DNA of 64,000 bases from Streptomyces sp. NBC_01498 (GCF_036327775.1 NZ_CP109598.1:6739501-6803500); one strand, 5' to 3'. Numbered from the stretch's first letter, positions 41,833-51,054 are shown. Notes: generated by a model from the letters alone, not told the origin. A program made the numbers and translations.

Positions 41833-43134
41833 TCAGCGCACCACGGAGATCCGTACGGGTCCCTCGTCCGGGCCGGTCCCGGCCCCGACCCCCGCCGTCC
41901 AGGCGGCGGACAGCCGCAGCGTCCGGTTCGGCACCGCGCCCCCCACCAGCCGCTGCCGGTGCAGCACCCGCCCGCCCCGTACGACGACCAGCGACGACCA
42001 CGGGACGAGCCTGCTCCCCGTACGGAGGACGAAGCCGCCCGTCGCGACACCCGGGTCCGCGAGGTCGATCCGGTTCGGCGCGACCCACAGCAGGGGCGCC
42101 TCCACCCGCACCGGCACCGGCTCGCCCGGATGCCCGCCGCCCGCCAGCGCGCGCAGCACCGGCCCGGCGGCGAGCAGCCCCTCCCGTGCGGCCGTAGCCG
42201 CCGGCTCGATCCCGTGCAGCACATTGCCGACCGCGAAGACCCCCGGGCGGTTCGTGCGGAACGAGCCGTCGACGGCCGGGCCGCGCGTGCCGGGGTCCAG
42301 GGCGACACCGCCCCGGCGGGCCAGCTCGTGGTCGGGAATCCAGTCGCCGGTGAACACCACCGTGTCGCAGTCGAGGGTCCGGCTCCGGCCGTCGTGGCGT
42401 CGCAGCACCACCCCCGACAGCCGCCCCCGGCCCAGCAGTTCGTCCACCCGCGCGCCGACGACCAGCGGCGCACCATGCCGGAGCCGGGCGTCGAGCGCCG
42501 TGGCGGGGGAGACCTGGGGATACGGCAGCTCCGTGACCACGGCCACCACCTCCACACCGTTCCTCCGCAGCGCCCGTACCGCCGAATAACTGACCGCCTC
42601 GGCGCCCACCACGACGGCACGCCGCCCGACGGGACCGCGCCCGAGCGCCACCGTCCGCTGAAGCTCGCCCGTGGTGAACACCCCGGCGGGCCGGGTGCCC
42701 GGCACCAGGCGCGCGCTGCGGGGCCGCTCGCGCGCCCCGGTGGCCAGGACCACGGCGCGGGCCGTGATCCGCTCAAGACCGGCCGCACTCGTGACGTCCA
42801 GGGCGGGCCGGTCCGGGTCCGGGCCATCGCTCCACCCGGTGACCGTCACCCCCGTACGCAGCGTCGCCCCCGCCCGGAGTGCCGTGTCCGCCCAGTGGCG
42901 GGCGTACGCGGGGCCCGTCGTCGGACGGCGCAGATCCCGCAGACCGAAACCGGAGTGGCGGCAGTGCCGGGGCGCCCCGCCCGGTTCGTCCTCGCGCTCC
43001 ACGACCTCGACACCGACGCCGTCCTCGGCGGCCAGCCGGGACGCCAGCGCCAGACCGGCCGGGCCCGCACCGACCACCAGGACGTCGACGGCGCGCTCCC
43101 GCCGGCCGGGCGGGGCTTCCGGGGTGCCGTTCAC
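41833..43134 (-). CDS. FAD/NAD(P)-dependent oxidoreductase, GlpB-like partner
   Basis: A 433-residue flavoprotein with pyridine-nucleotide-disulfide-oxidoreductase layout. The first Rossmann motif is VLVVGAGPAGLALASRLA; the second has VVVGAEAVSYSAVRAL, where the usual glycine is replaced. Between them is VVLATGARERPRSARLVPG, and the C-terminal FAD segment is PGVFAVGNVLHG. It is the last gene of a three-gene operon with an FGGY kinase and a GlpA-like dehydrogenase. That resembles the anaerobic glycerol-3-phosphate dehydrogenase set, in which a second flavin subunit passes electrons on. The GTG start overlaps the upstream stop by four bases (GTGA). Confidence 0.85.
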   Translation of the reverse strand: MNGTPEAPPGRRERAVDVLVVGAGPAGLALASRLAAEDGVGVEVVEREDEPGGAPRHCRHSGFGLRDLRRPTTGPAYARHWADTALRAGATLRTGVTVTGWSDGPDPDRPALDVTSAAGLERITARAVVLATGARERPRSARLVPGTRPAGVFTTGELQRTVALGRGPVGRRAVVVGAEAVSYSAVRALRRNGVEVVAVVTELPYPQVSPATALDARLRHGAPLVVGARVDELLGRGRLSGVVLRRHDGRSRTLDCDTVVFTGDWIPDHELARRGGVALDPGTRGPAVDGSFRTNRPGVFAVGNVLHGIEPAATAAREGLLAAGPVLRALAGGGHPGEPVPVRVEAPLLWVAPNRIDLADPGVATGGFVLRTGSRLVPWSSLVVVRGGRVLHRQRLVGGAVPNRTLRLSAAWTAGVGAGTGPDEGPVRISVVR

Positions 43135-44570
43135 CGTACGGCCTCCGTACCGGGCGCCCGCGTACCGGACTCCGCACCGTCGAACAGGGCCCGCACCGAG
43201 GCCCCGCAGAAGAACCCCTGGCACCGGCCGCCCAGCGCCCGTGTGCGCCGGCGCAGGCCCTCGGGCGACGACGGCGGGATGTCGGAGACGAGCGCGTCCC
43301 GGATCTCACCGCGCGAGACCCGCTCGCAGTGGCACACCAGCGTCCCGTACTCGGGGTCGGCCGCGATCAGCTCGGCGCGCAGATACGGGCGGGGAGCGGC
43401 CTCCCCGAGATTCGGCATCGTCACCGGCGCCAGGTCCGCCGCCCTCCCGGTCCTCGTCCCCGCCTCCGCGAGCAGTTCCACCACATGGGCGGCGATCGCC
43501 ATCGACGCGCTCAGCCCCGTCGACCGGATCCCGCCCACCGTGACGTACCGCTGCCCGGGGTGCGCGCGGATCGCGTAGTCGTCCTGCCCGGTGGCCGCGC
43601 GCAGCCCCGCGTACACGGCGGTGACCTCCTCCTCCAGGAGCCGGGGCAGGATGCGCCGGCCCCGTTCCCGGAGGAACTCCAGCCCCTCCGCCGTCGAGCC
43701 CGTCGCCCCCTTGTCGTCCAGGTCCTCGGCGGTCGGGCCGAGCAGCACGTTCCCGTACACCGTCGGCGACACCAGCACGCCCTTCCCGAGCGCCGTGGGC
43801 ACCGGCAGCAGAAGGTGACTCACCAGCGGGCGCGCGAGTTTGTCGAAGACCATGAGCTGGCCGCGCCGGGGCGTCACCGTGAAATCGGTGTGCCCGAGGA
43901 ACCGGTCGAACGCGTCGGCGTACAGGCCCGCCGCGTTGACCAGCCAGCGGGTGCGCAGCGGCCCGCGACCGGTGCCGAGCACGTGCGGTTCCCGCGCGCG
44001 GCCCTGCGTCACCGCCTCCACCCGGCAGCGCAGATGCAGGTCGACCCCGCCGCGCACGGCCTGGGTCGCGTAGGCGAGCGTCGTCGTCCACGGGCAGATG
44101 ACGCTCTCGTCGGGGACTTCGAGCGCGCCCGCCGCGCCCGGCCCCAAGTGCGGTTCACGGCGGCGCAGTTCGTCCGCGCCGACGGTCCGGGTGCGCCGGT
44201 AGCCGTTCCGGGCGGCCTTCCGGGCGAGCGCGGGCAGGGCGGCGACCTGGTCCTCGTCCCAGGCGACGAGCAGGGCGCCGACCGGCTCGACCGGGATGCC
44301 GCACTCCTCGGCGTACACGGCGAGCCGGTCCCGCCCCTCGCGTACGAGCCGGGCCTCCAGCGACCCCGGCACCGCGTCGAAACCGGTGTGCAGGATCGCC
44401 GTGTTGGCCTTCGACGTCCCCTCGCCGACATCGCCCGACGCCTCGACCAGGGCGGTACGCAGCGGGTACCGGGCCAGCTCGCGGGCGATCGCGCTGCCGA
44501 CCACCCCGGCGCCGACGACCACCACGTCGTACACCTCGTCCGGCAGCGGCCCGGACACGGTGACGCTCAT
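43131..44570 (-). CDS. GlpA-like FAD-dependent glycerol-3-phosphate-type dehydrogenase
   Basis: A 479-residue flavoprotein of the DAO/GlpA type. The FAD motif is VVVGAGVVGSAIARELAR. The DAO domain fills about residues 15-370, with GVLVSPTVYGNVLLGPT and GLRAATGQDDYAI, and a C-terminal BFD-like 2Fe-2S domain has VCHCERVSRGEIRDAL and GRCQGFFCG, giving the CxC and CxxxxC ligands. The substrate is probably glycerol-3-phosphate or another polyol phosphate made by the adjacent kinase. It overlaps the kinase stop by four bases (ATGA). Confidence 0.9.
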   Translation of the reverse strand: MSVTVSGPLPDEVYDVVVVGAGVVGSAIARELARYPLRTALVEASGDVGEGTSKANTAILHTGFDAVPGSLEARLVREGRDRLAVYAEECGIPVEPVGALLVAWDEDQVAALPALARKAARNGYRRTRTVGADELRRREPHLGPGAAGALEVPDESVICPWTTTLAYATQAVRGGVDLHLRCRVEAVTQGRAREPHVLGTGRGPLRTRWLVNAAGLYADAFDRFLGHTDFTVTPRRGQLMVFDKLARPLVSHLLLPVPTALGKGVLVSPTVYGNVLLGPTAEDLDDKGATGSTAEGLEFLRERGRRILPRLLEEEVTAVYAGLRAATGQDDYAIRAHPGQRYVTVGGIRSTGLSASMAIAAHVVELLAEAGTRTGRAADLAPVTMPNLGEAAPRPYLRAELIAADPEYGTLVCHCERVSRGEIRDALVSDIPPSSPEGLRRRTRALGGRCQGFFCGASVRALFDGAESGTRAPGTEAVR

Positions 44571-46078
44571 CCCGCGCCCACGACGCCGGCCCGCCCGGGG
44601 GCCGGCGTACGGGCGAGGAGCGCCGCCACCTCGGTGCGGAACACACCCAGCCGCTCCGCCGCCTCGGCCGCCCCGATCCTCGGCTCGAAGACCCGTGAGG
44701 GCTTCCGGTGGGGCGCGGCCCGCTCCACCGTCAGCCCGGGATCGAGCCCCATCCGGGCGACGGCGCCCGCGCCCAGCGCGGTGGCGTCGGCCAACGGGCT
44801 CACCTCGACGGGCAGTTGGAGCAGGTCCGCCTGGGTCTGCATCAGCAGGTCCGACCCGGTCAGGCCCCCGTCGACGCGCAGTGACCCCAGCGGCGTACCG
44901 GTGTCCTCGGCGACGGCGTCCGCCAGCCCGACGACCTGCGCCGCGATGCCCTCGCACAGCGCCCGCACCAGATGCCCGGGGCCGGTGTCCAGACCGAGCC
45001 CGGTGAGCGACCCCTTCGCGTCACCGCGCCACCAGGGCGCGGCGAGCCCGGCGAGCGACGGTACGAAGGTGACACCCCCGCTGTCGGCGACCGACCCGCC
45101 CACCCGGTCCAGGTCCCCGGCACCGGAGACGACCCCGAGTTCGGCGAGCCAGCGCACGGCGGAGGCGGCCGTGTAGACCTGCCCGTCCAGGCAGTAGCTC
45201 GTACGGCCGCCGAACCGCCAGGCCACGCAGCCGACCAGGCCGGTGCCGCTGCGCAGCGGGCGCGTGCCGGTCCCCGCGAGGAGGAACGCCCCGGTGCCGT
45301 AGGTGCACTTGGCGGTGGACGGCTCCGTGCCGTTCTGGGCGAGCAGCGCGGCCTGCTGGTCGACGAGCAGACCGGTCAGCGGAATCGGGTCGCCGAAGGC
45401 CGTGGTGACACCGAAGTGACCCGCCGCGTCGACGACCCGGGGCAGCCGTTCGCCGGCCATCCCGAAGATGCCGAGCGCGGCGGGGGACCACTCGGCGGTG
45501 TCGAGGTCGAGCAGTTGGGTGCGCCCGGCGGTCGCCGCGTCGGTGACGAACGCGCCCGTCAGCCGGTGGACCAGCCAGGAGTCGGAGGTGGTGACGACAC
45601 CCTCGCGGGTGAGACGGCGGCGGATCCAGGCCATCTTGGGCGCGGCGAAGTACGGCTCCAGCGGCAGGCCGGTCAGCTCCCGCAACTCCTCGGCGTGCGG
45701 GGCGAGTTCGGCGCAGACCGAGGCGGCGCGCCGGTCCTGCCAGACAAGCGCGTCGGTGAGCGGCTCCCCGGTGTCGGGGTCCCAGGCGAGGACGGTCTCC
45801 CCCTGGTTGGCGAGTCCGACCGCCGCGACGGGTTCCCCGGCCTCGGCGAGCGCCCGGCGCCCGGCCTCGATCACCGAGGAGAGGAGCAGGGCGGGATCGG
45901 CCTCGACCACTCCGCCCGAGCCGTAGCGGGGAGGGGCCGGAGCGGAGCCGCTGCCGATCACCCCGCGCTCCGGACAGATCACCAGCGCCTTGGTCGAGGA
46001 GGTGCCCTGATCGACGGCGAGCACCGGTCGCGCGGCCGGGTCCACGGCGCTGCCGGGGGAGTGCGGAGCTGTCGGCAT
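44567..46078 (-). CDS. FGGY-family carbohydrate kinase, glycerol-kinase-like
   Basis: A 503-residue kinase. The phosphate-1 loop is LAVDQGTSSTKALVI, and later segments ALVWQDRRAASV, LTGLLVDQQAALLAQ, KCTYGTGAFLL and RVDGGLTGSDLLMQ are all FGGY landmarks, closest to glycerol kinase. It would phosphorylate glycerol or a similar polyol. It starts a coupled operon with two flavoproteins of GlpA and GlpB type, giving a kinase plus phosphate-dehydrogenase route. No facilitator or ABC transporter is next to it. A dyad 25-40 bases upstream of the ATG may be the operator. Confidence 0.92.
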   Translation of the reverse strand: MPTAPHSPGSAVDPAARPVLAVDQGTSSTKALVICPERGVIGSGSAPAPPRYGSGGVVEADPALLLSSVIEAGRRALAEAGEPVAAVGLANQGETVLAWDPDTGEPLTDALVWQDRRAASVCAELAPHAEELRELTGLPLEPYFAAPKMAWIRRRLTREGVVTTSDSWLVHRLTGAFVTDAATAGRTQLLDLDTAEWSPAALGIFGMAGERLPRVVDAAGHFGVTTAFGDPIPLTGLLVDQQAALLAQNGTEPSTAKCTYGTGAFLLAGTGTRPLRSGTGLVGCVAWRFGGRTSYCLDGQVYTAASAVRWLAELGVVSGAGDLDRVGGSVADSGGVTFVPSLAGLAAPWWRGDAKGSLTGLGLDTGPGHLVRALCEGIAAQVVGLADAVAEDTGTPLGSLRVDGGLTGSDLLMQTQADLLQLPVEVSPLADATALGAGAVARMGLDPGLTVERAAPHRKPSRVFEPRIGAAEAAERLGVFRTEVAALLARTPAPGRAGVVGAG

Positions 46079-46102
46079 GTCACATTTTTCGGTCGGAGTG
46101 CG

Positions 46103-46118
46103 GTGATCGTCCGATCAC
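46103..46118. promoter_or_regulatory. GTGATCG-TC-CGATCAC dyad upstream of the FGGY kinase
   Basis: A perfect 7-bp inverted repeat with a 2-base centre, only 25 bases upstream of the kinase start codon in the divergent spacer 46079-46335. Position and symmetry fit a repressor binding site of GntR or similar type. Confidence 0.5.
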
Positions 46119-46272
46119 TGAGCGAAAGGGTGGTGCAGCCTGCCTGCGACGTCAAGGTCACGACCTGCACTCAGGGTTGCCTGAGATCAGCAAAGTGTTC
46201 AAAGAGCGTCGCATTCGCCCCTACACTGATCGCCGAGTAACAGCGGAGTGTCACTGAGTAGCAAGATTCTTT

Positions 46273-46295
46273 GGTGCGGAAAAGTGAACCGCACC
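46273..46295. promoter_or_regulatory. GGTGCGG-N9-CCGCACC inverted repeat
   Basis: A perfect 7-bp inverted repeat with a 9-base AT-rich centre lies 41 bases upstream of the plus-strand conserved hypothetical gene at 46336. It could be a regulator site or a leader hairpin. Confidence 0.4.
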
Positions 46296-46335
46296 GGAAA
46301 GAGGCGGAGTTGCCGGAGAATGGGGCGGAGGGTCC

Positions 46336-47334
46336 GTGAGCGATCGCTTTCGTCCGCTCTATCACCCAGCCGGCCACGACGGTGACCTTCGGGCGGCCGT
46401 ACAGGAACTGCGCACCGGCCGCTGGCTGTCGATGCGTCAACTGCTTGCGGACACCGAGGGCTGGGCCCTGTGGACCCAGCGCACCCAGGTGCTCGCCGCC
46501 GTCGCCGCGGGCTCGGACACCGTGCACGCGTGGCGCACCGAGGAGCCGGACAGCACGGCCGCGGCCGTCATGCAGACACGTGTCACGGTGGAACGCGCCC
46601 TGCGCGCGCACCGCGAGGGCCACGCCCGCACCACGGACCTCTGGAAGCAGGCGTGGGAGGCGTGCGGCGACACGGCGCGGCTGGTGCCGGCCGACCCCGT
46701 CCCCTGGGTCTGTCTGCTCGCCCTCGCCCAGCTCGACACCAAGCAGCGGATGGAGGAGAACCGGCTGGCGCCGCCCGGCCCGATGCTCTTCCCCGGCCCG
46801 TGGGCCCTGCTCGCCGAGGCCGACCGGCGCGACCCGGGCAACCGCGAGGCGTACCACCGGATGCTCCAGTTCGTTTACGCGCGTAGGTCCGACGGCTCAC
46901 TGTCCGAGGCGGTCAACTTCGTTCAGTGGGCGGCCTCTTCGGCGCCCGAGGGCTCGGCGCTCCAGGTCCTGCCGCTCTTCGTGCGGGTCGAGCGGTACCG
47001 CAGGGAGCGCGGCAACGAGAAGGCGCTGGACCTGCACTGGGTCACCGAGGACGCCACCCGGGACGCCCTGCGCGCCCTGAACCTCTGGTTCGACCGGTCC
47101 GTGCCCGCCGAGACCTCGCTGCTCGACCTCAACCATCTGGCGCACGCCCTCTGGGGCTCGCTCCAACTGGCGGAGGCGGCGCGGGTGTTCGAGGCACTGG
47201 GGCCCTACTACACCCCCTTCCCCTGGGCCTGCCGCGCCCGCAAGCCCAACGACACCGCGCAGGCCGAGGAGGTGTTCGTCCGCGCCCGTGCCCGCTGTCT
47301 CGCCGCCGCCAGTGAGCGCAAGGCGGAGTCCTGA
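46336..47334 (+). CDS. Conserved hypothetical protein, helical, 332 aa
   Basis: A soluble, helix-rich protein with no signal or membrane segment. Segments such as VPWVCLLALAQLD, WALLAEADRRDPGNREAYHRM and HALWGSLQLAEAARVFEALG suggest TPR- or SEL1-like helical repeats without a strict consensus. I recognise the general type as a Streptomyces conserved protein but cannot assign a function. The GTG start has an excellent GGCGGAGGG ribosome-binding site. It is followed 79 bases later by an amino-acid permease on the same strand, so cotranscription is possible. Confidence 0.75.
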   Translation: MSDRFRPLYHPAGHDGDLRAAVQELRTGRWLSMRQLLADTEGWALWTQRTQVLAAVAAGSDTVHAWRTEEPDSTAAAVMQTRVTVERALRAHREGHARTTDLWKQAWEACGDTARLVPADPVPWVCLLALAQLDTKQRMEENRLAPPGPMLFPGPWALLAEADRRDPGNREAYHRMLQFVYARRSDGSLSEAVNFVQWAASSAPEGSALQVLPLFVRVERYRRERGNEKALDLHWVTEDATRDALRALNLWFDRSVPAETSLLDLNHLAHALWGSLQLAEAARVFEALGPYYTPFPWACRARKPNDTAQAEEVFVRARARCLAAASERKAES

Positions 47335-47413
47335 GCCCGCCCGCGCGGCGACTCCGGGTCCCCACCGCACCGTCCCCCTTTCGCAGAAACTCTCCGTACC
47401 CGGAGGTAATTCC

Positions 47414-48937
47414 ATGTCCGTCTCCCCGCCGGTCCGGTCGACATCGGCACCGGTCCCGCAGCAGGACGAAGAAGAACGGCTGAGGGAACTCGGTTATCAG
47501 CCGGTACTCGCCCGCAGGATGGGCGGTTTCGGCAATTTCGCCATCAGCTTCTCGGTCATCTCGATCCTCTCGGGCTGTATGACCCTGTACGGGTTCGGGC
47601 TCATCACCGGCGGCCCGGCCGTGATGCTGTGGGGCTGGGTGGGCGTCGGCCTCTTCGTCCTGTGCATAGGCATGGCACTGGCGGAGGTGACCAGCGCCTA
47701 TCCCACCTCGGGCGCGCTGTACTACATGGCCGACCGGCTCGGCGGACGCAAGTGGGGCTGGTACACCGGCTGGCTCAACCTGCTCGGTCTGCTGGGCGCG
47801 ATCGCCGGAATCGACTACGGCGCGGCCCTGTTCACCGGCGCGTTCCTGAATCTCCAGTGGGGATTCGAGCCCACCACGGGCTGGACCATGATCATCTTCA
47901 TGTGCATCCTGCTGCTGCACGCGACGCTCAACCTGTTCGGTGTCCGGCTCGTCAGCATTCTCAACTCGGTCAGCGTCTGGTGGCACCTCGGCGGTGTCGC
48001 GCTGATCGTCGGCATCCTCGCGGTCGTCCCCAAGAACCACCAGTCGCCCGAGTTCGTCTTCGGCCAGTTCGTCAACGAGACCGGCTGGGAGAACCCGCTC
48101 TACGTGGCCGCGATCGGTCTGCTCCTCGCCCAGTACACCTTCTGCGGCTACGACGCGTCGGCGCACCTCTCCGAGGAGACCTCCAACGCCTCCGTCTCCG
48201 CCGCGCGCGGCATCGTGCGCGCCATCTGGGTCTCCTGGATCGCCGGCTTCGCCCTGCTCGCCGGACTGACCTTCGCCATCCAGGACTACGCGGCCACCAG
48301 CGGCGCCGCCGTGCCGCCCGCGCAGATCTTCATCGACGTCCTGGGCACCAACGGCGCCAGCGCCCTCCTGCTGATCGTGATCATGGCGCAGCTCTTCTGC
48401 GGCAACGCCGAGGTGGCCGCCGCCAGCCGCATGGTGTTCGCCTTCAGCCGGGACAACGCCCTGCCCGGATCGGCCCTGTGGCGGCGGGTCAGCAGCCGTA
48501 CCCAGACCCCGGTACCGGCGGTCTGGCTGTCCGTCGGCTTCGCGTGTCTGCTCGCGCTGCCCTCGCTGTACTCGCCGACCGCGTACGGCGCCGTGACGGC
48601 CATCAACGTCATCGGCATCACGCCCGCCTACGCGATCCCGATCTACCTGCGGCTGCGCGCGGGCGACCGCTTCCAGCCCGGTCCCTGGTCGCTGGGCCGC
48701 TGGAGCAAGCCCATCGGCTGGATCGCCGTCGTCTGGGTCGCGATCGTCACGGTGATCTTCTGTCTGCCGCAGAAGAACCCCGTCACCACCGACACCATGA
48801 ACTACGCGGTGATCGCGCTGGCCGCCGTGCTGGCCCTCGCCACCGCCTGGTGGTACGCGGCACGCGGCTCGTACAGCACCCCGCAGTCGTACGGCAGCGC
48901 GCGCGAGCAGTCGGAGATATCCGAGGGAATCGTGTAG
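47414..48937 (+). CDS. APC-family amino-acid permease
   Basis: A 507-residue permease with 12 membrane helices. The first helix region (RRMGGFGNFAISFSVISILSG) and GLITGGPAVMLWGWV, AEVTSAYPTSGALYYMADRL and CGYDASAHLSEET are the signature of the amino-acid/choline-transporter subgroup, which takes up GABA, choline or similar amines. The start ATG follows GGAGG. It ends at a strong bidirectional terminator. Substrate remains unproven; the preceding hypothetical protein gives no hint. Confidence 0.93.
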   Translation: MSVSPPVRSTSAPVPQQDEEERLRELGYQPVLARRMGGFGNFAISFSVISILSGCMTLYGFGLITGGPAVMLWGWVGVGLFVLCIGMALAEVTSAYPTSGALYYMADRLGGRKWGWYTGWLNLLGLLGAIAGIDYGAALFTGAFLNLQWGFEPTTGWTMIIFMCILLLHATLNLFGVRLVSILNSVSVWWHLGGVALIVGILAVVPKNHQSPEFVFGQFVNETGWENPLYVAAIGLLLAQYTFCGYDASAHLSEETSNASVSAARGIVRAIWVSWIAGFALLAGLTFAIQDYAATSGAAVPPAQIFIDVLGTNGASALLLIVIMAQLFCGNAEVAAASRMVFAFSRDNALPGSALWRRVSSRTQTPVPAVWLSVGFACLLALPSLYSPTAYGAVTAINVIGITPAYAIPIYLRLRAGDRFQPGPWSLGRWSKPIGWIAVVWVAIVTVIFCLPQKNPVTTDTMNYAVIALAAVLALATAWWYAARGSYSTPQSYGSAREQSEISEGIV

Positions 48938-49026
48938 GGCGCGTTCGCTGTCGCGGGACGGACACGACGGCGGGACACCCCAACCCCGTCCGCGCGACCG
49001 CGAGGCACGCATCGCGAGGGACGACC

Positions 49027-49076
49027 ACGTCCTCGGTACGGAGACGGCGCCGACATCGCCTCCTTACCGAGGACGT
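49027..49076. terminator. 17-bp stem bidirectional terminator
   Basis: ACGTCCTCGGTACGGAG pairs with CTCCTTACCGAGGACGT (one mismatch) across a 16-base loop. It sits between the convergent permease and chitosanase genes and abuts the chitosanase stop at 49081. The ACCGAGGA-GTG sequence then recurs twice, inside the 3' end of the chitosanase gene. Confidence 0.75.
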
Positions 49077-49080
49077 GTCG

Positions 49081-49881
49081 TCACCGAGGAAGTGCCGTCA
49101 CCGAGGACGTGCCGTCAATCTCCCGGAGGAAGCCCCGGGCCAGTTCGGCGCCCAGCCGCTCGGCCTCGCTCCGGCTCTCGATCGGCCTCACCACGGAGTT
49201 CCTGAACAGGATGTACGTGACTCCCGAGGCAACACCGCCGTGCGAGGGATCGGGGTCGATCCCGAGCGAGCGCGCCGCCGCGTACGACGCCTCCCCGACG
49301 AGCCCGGCCGGTCCGGCGTCACCCACCACCGCGTACACCACCCGGTCCCGGTGGACGATCGCGACGACACCTCCGCCCCGGATGCCGGCGTCCCGGTAGT
49401 CCCAGATCCCGCTCGGCGCGGGCACCACGACGAACGGCAGCGCCGCCGCGTCGAGCGGCTGGTCGTCCGACTGGTGGAACGCCGTGTCCCCGTGGAACCA
49501 GGGGTCGGTCCGCCCGTTGCAGCGGGCGGTCACCCGGCCGTCGCAGTCGACGTCCAGATCGGCCTTCCAGAACACCGCGCCCTTCGTCCCGCACACCGGG
49601 ATCTCGGCGGGTCCTCCCCGGTCACCCCGGTACAGGCCCTTCGAGATCCGGGCGCAGTCCGACGTCTTCGCCCGCAGGGCCTCCGCCGTGACGGCCGTGT
49701 CCAGCCGGAACGATCCCGCCGTGGCCGGGGGGCCGGGCGCGCCGCCCCGGGGCGCGGGAGGCGGCGGACGCCTCGTCTCGGCCACCGGCCCGGGATGGGC
49801 GGAGGCGGGCAGCGCCGACGCGGCGAGCAGGACCGCGCCGACGGCGGCGCAGACATGGGGGCGACGGGGGCGATGGTGCAC
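49081..49881 (-). CDS. Secreted chitosanase, GH75-like
   Basis: A 266-residue exported protein. A signal peptide (VCAAVGAVLLAASALPASA, cleavage near residue 28) and a Pro-rich linker precede a GH75-type domain. Landmarks are VFWKADLDVDCDG with the acidic residue expected to act in catalysis, the cysteine-containing TARCNGRTDPWFH, AVVGDAGPAGLVGEASYAAA with the second acidic residue, and LGIDPDPSHGG. Such enzymes cleave beta-1,4-glucosamine polymers outside the cell. The last residues SSVTALPR come from the repeated ACCGAGGA sequence near the terminator. Confidence 0.88.
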   Translation of the reverse strand: MHHRPRRPHVCAAVGAVLLAASALPASAHPGPVAETRRPPPPAPRGGAPGPPATAGSFRLDTAVTAEALRAKTSDCARISKGLYRGDRGGPAEIPVCGTKGAVFWKADLDVDCDGRVTARCNGRTDPWFHGDTAFHQSDDQPLDAAALPFVVVPAPSGIWDYRDAGIRGGGVVAIVHRDRVVYAVVGDAGPAGLVGEASYAAARSLGIDPDPSHGGVASGVTYILFRNSVVRPIESRSEAERLGAELARGFLREIDGTSSVTALPR

Positions 49882-49938
49882 GGTGGTGTCTCCCTCTCCG
49901 TACGGATGTCACGGCGGCCGGGGGCGGGACCGGGTGGT

Positions 49939-50526
49939 TTACGTCCCCGTGGCGTCGCCGTCCCGCGACCCGGCTTCGTCCCGCGACCCGGCCGCGTCCG
50001 GTGCGCCGCCCCTGTCGTAGGTGCCGCCCGTGTCCACCGGTCGGCCCTCGTGGTCGGTCCGGCTCTCCAGCGACAGGGCCAGCCGGCCGAGGAAGATCCG
50101 CTGCCCGGCCACCAGCAGCTCCACGGCGTCCCCCAGCGGCACCCAGGCCAGCCGGTCGAGCTCCGGGAACTCCCGCTCCACGCCCGACCCGCGCGGCCAC
50201 TCCAGGGTGAACGTCCCCGGCACGGCGAGCGCCGGATCGATGTCGGCCTCCACCGCCCACACGGTGACCGTCTTGCCGCCCGACTGCCGGGTCTCGCCCA
50301 GCGGCTCCCGGTGTCCGGCGGGCGGCGGCAGACCCACCTCCTCCTCGAACTCCCGGTCGGCGGCGGCCTCCGGTGTCTCGTCGGGGCCGTACTCGCCCTT
50401 GGGGACCGACCACGCGGCCCGCGAACGGCCCGCCCAGAACGGGCCTCCCATGTGCCCGATGAGCACCTCGGTGCCGGTCTCCGTCACCCGGTACAGCAGG
50501 AGCCCGGCGCTTCGCTTCCCTGACAT
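49939..50526 (-). CDS. NUDIX hydrolase with acidic tail
   Basis: A 195-residue NUDIX protein. It begins KRSAGLLLYRVTETGTEVLI, and the Nudix box is complete (GEYGPDETPEAAADREFEEE, then VGL). The PKGEY form and length resemble the diadenosine-polyphosphate or DUF4862-like NUDIX types. The last 35 residues are a disordered Asp/Gly/Ser-rich tail (SRDEAGSRDGDATG) with a repeated SRDxA unit. It starts at 50526 and is divergent from the small basic protein. The exact substrate is not known. Confidence 0.9.
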   Translation of the reverse strand: MSGKRSAGLLLYRVTETGTEVLIGHMGGPFWAGRSRAAWSVPKGEYGPDETPEAAADREFEEEVGLPPPAGHREPLGETRQSGGKTVTVWAVEADIDPALAVPGTFTLEWPRGSGVEREFPELDRLAWVPLGDAVELLVAGQRIFLGRLALSLESRTDHEGRPVDTGGTYDRGGAPDAAGSRDEAGSRDGDATGT

Positions 50527-50711
50527 CACGTCAGTCTGTGCGGGGTCGCGCGGGGGCGCCATCGGGGGAGCGCATGCGGGGCAGCCGAACGCGCCCACAG
50601 GAGAGCGACGGTCATGGGAACGTCATGGGACTCTTCGCGCGTTCGAGGGGTAGACGCAGTCCGAGGCCCCCGTCAGCGGGCTGTCGGAGTCATCGAAGCG
50701 CAGGAGACGGC

Positions 50712-50861
50712 ATGCCCGGAATCATCGCCCGCATCAAGGCATTCACCCGTAGCCCCCAGGGACAGCGCGCGATCGCCCAGGCGCGCGCGGCCTCTGCGGA
50801 CCCCAGGAAGCGCGAGCAGGCCCGCCGCCTCTTCGGCAAGCTGCGCGGCGGCAGGCGCTGA
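50712..50861 (+). CDS. Small basic protein, 49 aa
   Basis: A short protein, PGIIARIKAFTRSPQGQRAI at the start, ending in FGKLRGGRR. It is strongly basic and predicted to be mostly helical. GGAG lies six bases upstream of the ATG, and codon use has the normal GC3 bias. Proteins of this size and sequence occur widely in Streptomyces (from memory), of unknown function. It may bind nucleic acid; that is inference from charge only. Confidence 0.65.
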   Translation: MPGIIARIKAFTRSPQGQRAIAQARAASADPRKREQARRLFGKLRGGRR

Positions 50862-51054
50862 CGGCCCGGCGGCGACCGGGGTAGTGAGCGCACGGCCGGG
50901 GTCCGGCCTCCTGAGTACCACCGGAGGCCGGACCCCGGCCGTCGCCGAAACGGTCGGCGCAGGCCGCACCGGGACGGCGGGGACCCGGGCCGGATCAGAG
51001 GCTCGGATCGCCGGCGTGAATCATCGGCTCGGCTCACCGGCCTGAATCACCCGC

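Noticed and set aside
41833..46078. A complete anaerobic glpKABC set
   Set aside because: No GlpC-type iron-sulfur subunit is present, so only a partial analogy is claimed.
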